Shown one piece after another: positions 1 to 5,971 of a DNA stretch of 7,865 nt. Position 1 is the first letter of the stretch; every line of letters starts with the position of its first letter. A program made the translations under genes and the position numbers. Under the pieces are notes generated by a model. That model worked only from the letters and a program-made list of their open reading frames with translations. It did no database searches and had not been told where the DNA came from. This DNA is from an uncultured bacterium (GTDB taxonomy: Bacteria; Desulfobacterota; Binatia; HRBIN30), in contig CALJUJ010000696.1 in assembly GCA_937975525.1 (NCBI GenBank), positions 1 to 7,865 of the forward strand, given 5' to 3'.

Positions 1-822
1 ATCTTGCTGGACGACCCACGCGCCTTCTGGTTCAACAACGTCGGCTTTCACGAGCTTCGCAAGGAAGTCGACGGATGGCTGCCGATCCTCACGCAGAAGG
101 CGATCATCCTCGGTAAATGGATACTCCTGCCGCAGAACCTGATCCTCTGGTGTGCAGCGTTCCTGGGCTGGCGCGCGGACGACGAGAGCCGGTCGGGACG
201 CGCGCTCGCCTGCGCGGGGGCACTCGGGGTGCTCTACCTCTACGCGACGCCGACCTACCTCGAGTATACCGTGCAGCTGATCCCGTTCCTGCTGATCGCC
301 GCGGTGCCGGCGCTCGCGGGGCAGACGGGGCGCCGGCCCGCGATCGTCCTTGGACTTGCGATCTGGTGCTTCGGGCTCGCCTTCGCGCTGCGGCCGACGG
401 CGGCGGACTCCGCCCGTGGCCGCAAGTTGGCTCTGTGGTCTCACGCTTCGGTGCATTCCGTCGCCACGTATTTGCACGCGCACAGTGATCCCGGTGACCG
501 GATCCTCTCGTGGTGGGAGGGCTATCCGTGGTTGGCTGGTCGCGAGGGTTACCGCGGCGTCGGCTTCTGGGAATCCAACGTCGCCAAGAAGCTGCCCGCG
601 GTCGAGCGCCGCCGGTTCCACGTCGTCGGTCTCGAGCAGCGCCGAGCATGGGTCGAGGAAGGAGATCCGCGTCTGGTTGTGTTTCCCGCCGGCAAGTGGC
701 GAGAGCTTCTCCCCTCCCTTCGCCGCCACTACGCTCTGGCGGCAACGTTCGGTACGGTTCGCGTGTTCGCGCGCGAGGGCGATCCGAAGCGTCGTGTGAA
801 GGCGGAGCCTTCGCATGGCTGA
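1..822 (+). CDS. C-terminal part of a polytopic membrane protein, probable GT-C/GT39-type glycosyltransferase (5' end outside window)
   Basis: The reading frame is open from the first base and ends at TGA 820-822, so 273 codons of a longer protein are visible. Hydrophobic stretches lie at about residues 35-56, 68-103 (probably two passes) and 114-132. A soluble tail of about 135 residues follows, with IL-WWEGYPWLAGREG near residues 168-182 and a closing (R)LVVFPAGKW...FGTVRVFARE. Several C-terminal helices followed by an extracytoplasmic tail beginning DRIL-WW-GYP-LAGR is typical of GT39-like (ArnT/PMT-related) lipid-linked sugar transferases. The catalytic N-terminal loop with its acidic residues lies upstream and cannot be checked. 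The gene overlaps the next one by 8 nt, so the two are probably translationally coupled. Family membership is an inference from architecture and context; another multi-spanning polysaccharide protein is possible. Confidence 0.6.
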   Translation: MLLDDPRAFWFNNVGFHELRKEVDGWLPILTQKAIILGKWILLPQNLILWCAAFLGWRADDESRSGRALACAGALGVLYLYATPTYLEYTVQLIPFLLIAAVPALAGQTGRRPAIVLGLAIWCFGLAFALRPTAADSARGRKLALWSHASVHSVATYLHAHSDPGDRILSWWEGYPWLAGREGYRGVGFWESNVAKKLPAVERRRFHVVGLEQRRAWVEEGDPRLVVFPAGKWRELLPSLRRHYALAATFGTVRVFAREGDPKRRVKAEPSHG

Positions 823-1912
823 TGCGGCGCACAAACCGCCGCTGCGGGTCGGCTTGGTCATCGGTCAGCTCACGGTCGGCGGAGCCGAGGGCCAGTTGCT
901 CCAGCTCGTCCGCGGTCTCGGCGCCGACGTGGTTCCGTTCGTGTATGCTCTCAGCGCTCGTCCGACCCACCTGCACAGCGCCCTCGTCGAGCACGGGGTC
1001 GCCGTGCGTGAGATCACAGGCCACCCAGCCCTACGGGCGTTGCGACTCGCGCGCGCCCTGCGCCGCGACCGCGTTGCCGTCGCGCACGCCTGGTTGTTCA
1101 TCGCCAACGCCTACCTCGCGGTTGCAAAGCTCCTCGGGGGCCGTTGGCGCATGGCCACCTCGGCTCGCAACTGCAAGGTCCAGGGCTGGGTCAGCCGCAT
1201 CGCCAACGCGATCGCCTTTCGCATGAGCGCGCTCGTCGTGGTCAACTCCGCCGACGTGGAAGCCTACATCGTCGAAGAGTACGCGGCGCCGCGTACGCGC
1301 ATTCGCGTCGTCCCCAACGGGGTCGACACCGACCGTTTCCGCCCGCCGGGGTCGCTGGTGGAGTCGAACCCGGTGCACGTGGTCACGGTGGGCCGGCTGG
1401 TGCGACAGAAGAACCACGACCTGTTCCTGCGCGGCGCCGCAGGTCTGCTGCAGAGCGGCGTCGCTGCTCGGTTCACCATCGTCGGCGACGGGCCGCTGCG
1501 CGCCGATCTCGAGGCGCGGGCGCGCGCGCGCGGTGTCGGCGGTCGGGTCGCGTTGGCCGGTGAACGCCAGGACGTCGGGTCGGTTCTGGGTGAGGCGGCG
1601 TTGGTCTGGCTCACTTCCTCCTGGGAGGGTATGCCGAATGCGGTGTTGGAGGCCCTGGCCAGCGGCGTGCCCGTCGTGGTCACGGCGGTGAGCGGCACCC
1701 GCGAGCTCGTCGAGCCGGGAGTCCAGGGAGAGATCGTCGACCTCGACGATGCAACGGCGCTGGTCGCTCGTTCCCGAGCGATCCTCGAGGAGCCGGAGCG
1801 CCGCCGGCGCATGGCGGCGGCGGCGCGGCAACGGGCGCTGGCTTTCTCGTCGGGGCAGATGGCCGCGCGCCTCGCGAATCTGTACGCCGAGCTGGGAAGG
1901 ACTGGAGCGTGA
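815..1912 (+). CDS. Glycosyltransferase family 4 (GT-B fold)
   Basis: This 365-residue protein has the usual length and layout of retaining GT4 glycosyltransferases, which move a sugar from a nucleotide donor to a growing lipid- or glycan-linked acceptor at the cytoplasmic membrane face. The N-terminal Rossmann domain has the acceptor-side GGAE motif at residues 22-25. The hinge region carries VPNGVD (166-171). The C-terminal donor domain has VGRLVRQKN (192-200), whose Arg194 and Lys199 are the expected diphosphate-binding residues. The E-x7-E signature is intact: EGMPNAVLE, with Glu271 and Glu279. The ATG start is supported by a purine-rich GAAGGCGGAG stretch at 798-807, seven bases upstream, and overlaps the preceding gene by 8 nt. 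Donor and acceptor cannot be deduced. The neighbours (a second glycosyltransferase and a sugar-nucleotide epimerase) point to surface polysaccharide or glycolipid assembly. Confidence 0.93.
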   Translation: MADAAHKPPLRVGLVIGQLTVGGAEGQLLQLVRGLGADVVPFVYALSARPTHLHSALVEHGVAVREITGHPALRALRLARALRRDRVAVAHAWLFIANAYLAVAKLLGGRWRMATSARNCKVQGWVSRIANAIAFRMSALVVVNSADVEAYIVEEYAAPRTRIRVVPNGVDTDRFRPPGSLVESNPVHVVTVGRLVRQKNHDLFLRGAAGLLQSGVAARFTIVGDGPLRADLEARARARGVGGRVALAGERQDVGSVLGEAALVWLTSSWEGMPNAVLEALASGVPVVVTAVSGTRELVEPGVQGEIVDLDDATALVARSRAILEEPERRRRMAAAARQRALAFSSGQMAARLANLYAELGRTGA

Positions 1913-2946
1913 TGAAAGACTGGCCGTTCGTCTCCGTCGTCATCCCGATGCGCAACGAATCCGGGTTCATCGATCGTTGCCTGGACTCGATCTTCGCGCA
2001 GGACTACCCGCACGATCGCTTCGAGGTGATCGTCGTCGATGGCGATTCCGACGACGATTCGCCGAGAATCCTCGCCGGCTACGGAGACCGCATCCGCGTG
2101 TTTCAAAACCCCCGACGGATCGTTCCACCGGCGATGAACATCGGCATCCGGGCGGCCCGCGGCGACGTGATCATGCGGGTCGACGCGCACACGACGCTCG
2201 ACCCGGCGTACATGCGCACCGGCGTGGAGACCCTGCGGCGCACCGGGGCGGACAACGTCGGTGGGCCGATGCACGCCGTCGGCGGGGGGCGTCTGGCGAA
2301 CGCGATCGCTGCGGCGATGGGATCGCGCTTCGGAATCGGTGCGTACTTCCATTTCGGCACCGAGGAGCGCGAGGTGGATACGGTCTACCTCGGCATGTAT
2401 CCGCGCTCCGTTCTCGAGCGCATCGGCCTCTTCGACGAGGAGCTGGTGCGCAACCAGGACGACGAGCTGAACTATCGCTTGCGCAAGTCGGGCGGGCGGA
2501 TCGTGCTCAACCCGGAGATGCGCTCCTCGTACCAGAACCGTACGAGCGTGCGGAAGCTGGCCAGGCAGTTCTACCAATACCGGTTGTGGAAGGTGTGCGG
2601 GCTGCAGAAGCACCCGCGCCAGATGAGCGCGCGTCAGTTCGTGCCGCCGACGTTCGTTGCGACGCTCCTGGTGACCGCGTTCCTGTCCCCCGTGTCGAAC
2701 GTGGCGGCGGGGCTTCTGGTGGTGGCGCTGGCGTCGTACCTTCTCGCCTGCACCTTGGCCGGCGCCTTGGTGGCGCGCCGTGCGGGCTGGTCGGCGTTCC
2801 CGGGCGTGGTCCTGGCGTTCGTGACGATGCACGTGTCGTGGGGATTCGGTTTCCTGCAGGGGCTCGTTCGTTTCGGTGGCCGTTGGCTGCGGGCGGAAGC
2901 CCCGGCTCCGCGGCTCGACGAGCCGCGCGCCGATGGCGGCCGGTGA
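1912..2946 (+). CDS. Membrane-anchored glycosyltransferase family 2, ExoA-like
   Basis: This 344-residue inverting glycosyltransferase resembles ExoA of succinoglycan synthesis, which adds a sugar to a polyprenyl-linked intermediate. The GT-A domain begins VSVVIPMRNE (7-16), followed by the nucleotide-binding VVDGDSDDDS (41-50), the metal-site motif VDAH (90-93; Asp91) and the catalytic-base region QDDELNYRL (182-190). Hydrophobic segments follow at about 247-285 (two passes) and 293-320, ending in a HVSWGFGFLQGL stretch like the C-terminal anchor of ExoA-type enzymes. I chose ATG 1912, which overlaps the GT4 stop as TGATG. A GTG one codon earlier (1909) is an alternative start and changes only one residue. 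The classical QxxRW motif of processive GT2 synthases is absent, which fits a single-addition transferase. The tight overlap with the GT4 gene implies one transcript. The exact sugar is unknown. Confidence 0.92.
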   Translation: MKDWPFVSVVIPMRNESGFIDRCLDSIFAQDYPHDRFEVIVVDGDSDDDSPRILAGYGDRIRVFQNPRRIVPPAMNIGIRAARGDVIMRVDAHTTLDPAYMRTGVETLRRTGADNVGGPMHAVGGGRLANAIAAAMGSRFGIGAYFHFGTEEREVDTVYLGMYPRSVLERIGLFDEELVRNQDDELNYRLRKSGGRIVLNPEMRSSYQNRTSVRKLARQFYQYRLWKVCGLQKHPRQMSARQFVPPTFVATLLVTAFLSPVSNVAAGLLVVALASYLLACTLAGALVARRAGWSAFPGVVLAFVTMHVSWGFGFLQGLVRFGGRWLRAEAPAPRLDEPRADGGR

Positions 2947-2996
2947 TGCTTCCGTCTCGTGGACGGGCGACGGACGCGCTTGGACGCCATTTCATC

Positions 2997-3002
2997 AAGG
3001 AG
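2997..3002 (+). promoter_or_regulatory. Ribosome binding site of the epimerase gene
   Basis: AAGGAG ends five bases before ATG 3008 and is the strongest Shine-Dalgarno match in the polysaccharide region. It fixes the start of the epimerase against the longer in-frame extension beginning at 2876, which would overlap the GT2 gene. It lies in the 61-nt gap 2947-3007. I see no convincing -35/-10 pair in that gap, so this gene probably depends on upstream transcription with independent translation initiation. Confidence 0.8.
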
Positions 3003-3007
3003 AGAAC

Positions 3008-4012
3008 ATGAAGATTCTCGTCACCGGCGCCGCCGGATTCATCGGCTTCCACCTCAGTCGCCGCCTGCTCGCACGCGGCGACGAGGTCGTCGGTCTCGAC
3101 AACCTCAACGCCTACTACGACCCGCGTCTGAAGGAAGCACGTCTCGATTTGCTCCGGCAGCACGACGGGTTCCGCTTCGTGCGCCTCGATCTCTCGGACC
3201 GGGAGGGTATGGCGGCGTTGTTCGCCGAGCATGGATTCCAGCGTGTCGCGCACCTGGCTGCGCAGGCCGGGGTGCGGCACAGCATCACCCACCCACACGA
3301 CTACATCGACAGCAATCTGGTCGGCTTTCTCAACATCCTCGAGGGCTGCCGGCACGGCGGCGTCGAGCACCTCGCCTACGCGAGCACGAGCTCGGTGTAC
3401 GGGCTCAACGCCAACATGCCCTTCAGCGTGCACCAGAGCGTCGACCATCCCGTGAGCCTGTACGCCGCGACCAAGAAGGCGAATGAGCTGATGGCGCATT
3501 CGTACAGCACGCTGTACGGACTGCCGACGACTGGCCTCCGCTTCTTCACGGTGTACGGTACCTGGGGTCTGCCGGACATGGCCTTGTTCCTCTTCACCCG
3601 CAACATGCTGGCGGGCAAGCCGATCGACGTCTTCAACCACGGCAACATGGTGCGCGACTTCACCTACGTCGACGACATCGTCGAAGGCGTGCTGCGCGTG
3701 GTCGACCGGGTAGCCGCGCCGGACGAGAATTGGTCTGGGATGACGCCCGACCCGGCGACGAGCTCCTCGCCGTATCGGATCTACAACATCGGCAACAACC
3801 GTCCGGTACGCCTGATGGAGTACATCGAGGCCGCGGAGAAGGCGCTCGGGGTGAAGGCAACCCTGAATCTGCTGCCAATGCAGCTCGGCGACGTCGAGAA
3901 GACGAGCGCGGATGTCGAAGATCTCGAGCGCGACGTGGGCTTTCGTCCGGCGACGCCGGTCGAGGAGGGCGTCCGCCGGTTCGTCGAGTGGTACCGCGAG
4001 TACTACGGCTGA
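3008..4012 (+). CDS. NAD-dependent epimerase, UDP-glucuronate 4-epimerase family (CapI/LpsL-like)
   Basis: This 334-residue extended SDR has the length and motif order of UDP-glucuronate 4-epimerases, which interconvert UDP-GlcA and UDP-GalA for acidic polysaccharides. The N-terminus has TGAAGFIG (GxxGxxG at 7-13) for NAD, then LDNLNAYYD (Asp31 near the adenosine ribose). STSSVYG (126-132) supplies the catalytic hydroxyl (Thr127), and Tyr152 and Lys156 form the YxxxK pair. RDFTYVDDI is the family's nucleotide-sugar-side motif. The segment RFFTVYGTWGLPDMA (178-192) is diagnostic of this family, but the usual form is VYGPWGRPDM, so Thr185 and Leu188 replace Pro and Arg. Leu188 aligns with the Arg185 position of the Bacillus cereus enzyme (from memory), near the substrate, so substrate specificity may differ. 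No UDP-glucose dehydrogenase gene is in the window. UDP-Glc, UDP-GlcNAc or another acid sugar is a possible alternative substrate. Confidence 0.9.
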   Translation: MKILVTGAAGFIGFHLSRRLLARGDEVVGLDNLNAYYDPRLKEARLDLLRQHDGFRFVRLDLSDREGMAALFAEHGFQRVAHLAAQAGVRHSITHPHDYIDSNLVGFLNILEGCRHGGVEHLAYASTSSVYGLNANMPFSVHQSVDHPVSLYAATKKANELMAHSYSTLYGLPTTGLRFFTVYGTWGLPDMALFLFTRNMLAGKPIDVFNHGNMVRDFTYVDDIVEGVLRVVDRVAAPDENWSGMTPDPATSSSPYRIYNIGNNRPVRLMEYIEAAEKALGVKATLNLLPMQLGDVEKTSADVEDLERDVGFRPATPVEEGVRRFVEWYREYYG

Positions 4013-4020
4013 GGGGCACC

Positions 4021-4025
4021 GAGGA
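4021..4025 (+). promoter_or_regulatory. Ribosome binding site of the alpha/beta hydrolase
   Basis: GAGGA lies nine bases before ATG 4035 in the 22-nt gap after the epimerase stop. It supports ATG 4035 over an in-frame upstream start at 3912 that would lie inside the epimerase gene and add an Arg/Ser-rich, non-homologous leader. Confidence 0.6.
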
Positions 4026-4034
4026 CTGCCATCC

Positions 4035-5006
4035 ATGCCGTCGCTCCGCGCGCGCGTCCTGAACGCGGCCATTCGCTGGAAGATCCGCCGCCTCGACTGG
4101 GGAGACGAAGCTCGCTTGGCGGCGCGCGCCCGGCGCGTCTTCGGCCTGCCCCCCTGGGCGCGACGCCTGTGGAGCAGTGGCGTCACCGTGGACCTCGTCG
4201 ATGCCCCGATCGCCGGTGAGTGGGTGAAGCCGCCGTCGCCGCGACGCGGCGCGCTCCTGTTCTTTCACGGCGGCGGCTACGTCGCCGGTTCGGCGGCCGA
4301 TCACCGGGCGATGACCGCCGGGCTCGCTCGACGAACGGGACTCGCCGTATTTGCTCCCGAGTATCGTCTGGCGCCGGAGCATCGATTCCCCGCGGCCAGC
4401 GACGATGCGCTCGCTGCCTATCGATGGGTTCTCGACCAGGCTTGCGAGGCCGCCGAGGTGGTCGTCGCCGGCGATTCGGCGGGCGGCGGCCTGGCTCTCG
4501 CGACCCTCGTCGCCGCGCGCGATCAGGGCTGGCCGCTACCGGCTTGTGCGCTACTGTTTTCACCCTGGGTCGACTTGTCGGCGTCGTCCGCGTCGGTGCG
4601 CACGATGGATGGCCGCTGTCACATGTTTCGCAGTCCGAACATCGCGGCGTTCGCCTCCGCTTATCTCGGCACGAACGATCCGCGCGATCCGCGCGCCTCG
4701 CCCTTGAATGCCGAGCTGCAGGGGCTGCCACCGCTGCTGATCCAGGTGGCGGAGACCGAGCTGTTGGTGGACGAAGCGCGATCACTCCACGCCAAGGCGC
4801 TGGCGGCCGGTGTCGCCAGCCGGATCGACGTCGCGGGGGACGTCACCCATGTCTGGCAGATGCTCGACGGCCTGGTTCCCGAGGCGACCGCGGCCATGGA
4901 CGCTGCCGCCGCATTCGTTTGCGCGCACCTCGACCGTGCACACACGGGGGTGGCGGCGAATTCGCCGTTGTCATCCGTCTCCCGAAGCGCCATGGATCCC
5001 TCATGA
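4035..5006 (+). CDS. Alpha/beta hydrolase, hormone-sensitive lipase (HSL) family esterase/deacylase
   Basis: This 323-residue serine hydrolase has all HSL-family (bacterial esterase family IV) hallmarks. HGGGY at 78-82 forms the oxyanion hole, YRLAPEHRFPAA follows, and GDSAGGG (146-152) carries nucleophile Ser148. GLPPLLIQVAETELLVDE holds catalytic Asp246, and THVWQ holds catalytic His272. The triad is complete, so the enzyme should be active on short acyl esters. No signal peptide is evident; the basic N-terminus (LRARVLNAAIRWKIRRLD) suggests a cytoplasmic or membrane-associated protein. The tail after about residue 295 is non-conserved and overlaps the next gene by 4 nt (ATGA). The gene lies 22 nt after the epimerase, so removal of acetyl or similar groups from a polysaccharide precursor is plausible, but the substrate is not shown by sequence. 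Lipid or xenobiotic ester hydrolysis is the main alternative. Confidence 0.92.
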   Translation: MPSLRARVLNAAIRWKIRRLDWGDEARLAARARRVFGLPPWARRLWSSGVTVDLVDAPIAGEWVKPPSPRRGALLFFHGGGYVAGSAADHRAMTAGLARRTGLAVFAPEYRLAPEHRFPAASDDALAAYRWVLDQACEAAEVVVAGDSAGGGLALATLVAARDQGWPLPACALLFSPWVDLSASSASVRTMDGRCHMFRSPNIAAFASAYLGTNDPRDPRASPLNAELQGLPPLLIQVAETELLVDEARSLHAKALAAGVASRIDVAGDVTHVWQMLDGLVPEATAAMDAAAAFVCAHLDRAHTGVAANSPLSSVSRSAMDPS

Positions 5007-5827
5007 CGCGGTCCATCACCGGGCGCCAGCTCGCGTTCCTGCCGTCGAGCGGGCGATGGCTGCTCGTCGTCGTCGGAGTCCTGGTCGGCTGGGCCGCCGC
5101 GGCGCCAGCCCAGGAGTCGGTCGTCGTGCGTTTGGTGCCTGCCGTGCAAGCGGCGATGGTGGGCGACGTCGTCGCCCTGGAGGTGCGGCTCGACGTCGGT
5201 GCAAGGGGGGTAGGAGCCGGCGGCGTCTTCGTGCAGTTCGACGGCTCGCGGCTCGCGTTCCGCGGTGGCGAGCTCGACGAGGGCACTTGGGACTTGAGCT
5301 TCGTCAACACGGAACCGAACGAGACACAGCCGGGGATCGTCGCCTTTGCGCTCGGGAGCGCGGAAGAGGTGCACGGCAGCAACGTGCTGGTCGCGACGCT
5401 CCGCTTCCTGGCGATCGGCGGCGGCGCGACGCAGCTCGAGTTCCTGTTTCGCGATGGCGCCGAACAGACGGTTTTCAGCACCAGCGATTTCTCGACGACG
5501 CTGCCGACGTCGGGAATCGGCGCGATGCTGCAGATCTTGGGCCCGACGGCGACCTCCACGGCGACGCCGACGGTGACCCCGACGGCGACGGCATCGCCTT
5601 CCGCGACCGCCACCGCTGCAGCGCCCGCGCCTTGCGTCGGTGACTGCTCGGCGGACGTTGCCGTCACCGTGGACGAAATCTTGTTCATGGTGGGGGTCGC
5701 GCTCGGCAGTAGCTCGGTGGAGGGTTGCGCGCGGGGAGACGGCAACGAGGACGGAGAGATCACCGTCGACGAGATTCTCGGCGCGGTGCAGAACGCGCTC
5801 GCCGGCTGTCCGGTATCCGCCGAATAG
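5003..5827 (+). CDS. Secreted cohesin-like domain protein with Thr/Pro linker and C-terminal dockerin-like repeat pair
   Basis: The 274-residue product starts with a signal peptide: Arg18, a hydrophobic core at 19-33, and a likely cut after APA at residue 36. Residues about 39-179 form a beta-rich domain (VGDVVALEVRL..., VFVQFDGSRLAF..., NVLVATLRFLA...) resembling cohesin/carbohydrate-binding folds. A linker of Thr, Pro, Ala and Ser follows (181-210). The tail (211-269) has two related units bounded by Cys211, Cys215, Cys242 and Cys269, each containing VTVDEIL or ITVDEIL. The second unit has a canonical calcium loop (Asp246, Asn248, Asp250, Gly251, Ile253, Glu257). The first (Asp214, Ser216, Asp218, Val219, Asp224/Glu225) lacks the central Gly and a standard third ligand. 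ATG 5003 overlaps the hydrolase stop as ATGA, so the two are co-translated. I know of no assigned function; a surface or extracellular binding or adhesion role is inferred. The dockerin-like tail suggests a Binatota-type genome. Confidence 0.85.
   Translation: MTRSITGRQLAFLPSSGRWLLVVVGVLVGWAAAAPAQESVVVRLVPAVQAAMVGDVVALEVRLDVGARGVGAGGVFVQFDGSRLAFRGGELDEGTWDLSFVNTEPNETQPGIVAFALGSAEEVHGSNVLVATLRFLAIGGGATQLEFLFRDGAEQTVFSTSDFSTTLPTSGIGAMLQILGPTATSTATPTVTPTATASPSATATAAAPAPCVGDCSADVAVTVDEILFMVGVALGSSSVEGCARGDGNEDGEITVDEILGAVQNALAGCPVSAE
5543..5632 (+). repeat. Low-complexity DNA coding the Thr/Pro/Ala linker
   Basis: The DNA is built from near-repeats of CGACGGCGAC and ACGGCGACGCC. It codes the 30-residue linker between the cohesin-like domain and the dockerin-like pair, with motifs such as TATSTATPTVTPTATA. 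The repeats keep the reading frame, and linkers of this kind separate folded extracellular domains. Such repeats are prone to length variation between strains, which would change spacing rather than function. Confidence 0.7.
5633..5809 (+). repeat. Tandem dockerin-like Cys/EF-loop units
   Basis: Two diverged units of about 30 residues lie between Cys211 and Cys269 of the secreted protein. Unit 1 reads GDCSADVAVTVDEIL and unit 2 reads GDGNEDGEITVDEIL; each is followed by a short hydrophobic helix (FMVGVALG, GAVQNALAG). The spacing matches the doubled calcium-loop/helix plan of dockerins. Unit 2 retains all loop ligands, while unit 1 has lost Gly at loop position 6 and an Asn/Asp at position 3. 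Confidence 0.75.
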
Positions 5828-5828
5828 T

Positions 5829-5850
5829 GTCCGCTGCCGGGTCTGCGGAC
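5829..5850 (+). terminator. Hairpin just after the secreted-protein gene, weak terminator candidate
   Basis: GTCCGC (5829-5834) and GCGGAC (5845-5850) can form a perfect 6-bp GC-rich stem with a 10-nt loop, one base after the TAG stop at 5825-5827. No T tract follows, so it is not a classical intrinsic terminator. It may protect the transcript 3' end or assist Rho-dependent termination between the polysaccharide region and the sucD promoter. Confidence 0.3.
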
Positions 5851-5884
5851 GAGGCGGGCCGGCGAGTCGCCTGCAGCGGAGGAT

Positions 5885-5905
5885 TCGCCCCGGGGTGATC
5901 GGGGC
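5885..5905 (+). promoter_or_regulatory. GC palindrome / inverted repeat upstream of the sucD promoter
   Basis: TCGCCCCGGGGTGA (5885-5898) is a 14-bp palindrome with six of seven pairs matching, centred on CCCCGGGG, and ends ten bases before the -35 box. The overlapping GCCCC (5887-5891) and GGGGC (5901-5905) can instead form a 5-bp stem with a 9-nt loop. It could be a regulator-binding site or part of an upstream transcription end. It could also be chance in GC-rich DNA. Confidence 0.25.
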
Positions 5906-5908
5906 AAA

Positions 5909-5937
5909 TTGACAGCCTCGGACCCCGCCAGTATAAG
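5909..5937 (+). promoter_or_regulatory. Near-consensus sigma-70 promoter for sucD-ndk
   Basis: TTGACA (5909-5914) is a perfect -35 box. TATAAG (5932-5937) matches five of six -10 positions, and the spacer is exactly 17 bp. Transcription should start around 5943-5946, leaving a leader of roughly 26-30 nt before the GTG start of sucD at 5972. It lies in the only gap longer than 100 nt in the window (5828-5971), which supports its use. A promoter this strong fits constitutive expression of central-metabolism genes. Confidence 0.8.
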
Positions 5938-5960
5938 CCGCGTTTTCACCAGCCGAACCT

Positions 5961-5965
5961 GGAAG
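5961..5965 (+). promoter_or_regulatory. Ribosome binding site deciding the sucD start
   Basis: GGAAG lies six bases upstream of GTG 5972. It supports this GTG, not the in-frame TTG at 5909, as the start. The TTG is part of the -35 box and would add 21 residues with no counterpart in the SucD family. Confidence 0.65.
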
Positions 5966-5971
5966 AACATC

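Noticed and set aside
2952..2966. Hairpin CCGTC/GACGG after the GT2 gene
   Set aside because: It has only five base pairs, no T tract and no matching promoter in the 61-nt gap. It is likely chance, and the genes are probably co-transcribed.
2876..3007. N-terminal extension of the epimerase from 2876
   Set aside because: It would overlap the GT2 gene by 71 nt and put non-homologous residues before the NAD-binding start MKILVTGAAGF. The strong AAGGAG at 2997 supports ATG 3008.
3912..4034. N-terminal extension of the hydrolase from 3912
   Set aside because: It lies inside the epimerase gene in another frame and is Arg/Ser-rich with no esterase homology. A ribosome binding site precedes ATG 4035.
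1264..4186. Long minus-strand open frames (1264-2832 and 2507-4186)
   Set aside because: They lie antisense to clear glycosyltransferase and epimerase genes, and their products are Arg/His/Asp-rich without recognisable motifs. This is the usual mirror-frame effect of high third-position GC.
4220..5002. N-terminal extension of the secreted protein from 4220
   Set aside because: The extension is a shadow frame of the hydrolase. ATG 5003 gives a proper signal peptide and an ATGA overlap.
5860..5873. Short inverted repeat GGCGA/TCGCC in the sucD upstream gap
   Set aside because: The two arms are separated by a single base, too little for a loop, and it is expected often by chance in this GC-rich DNA.
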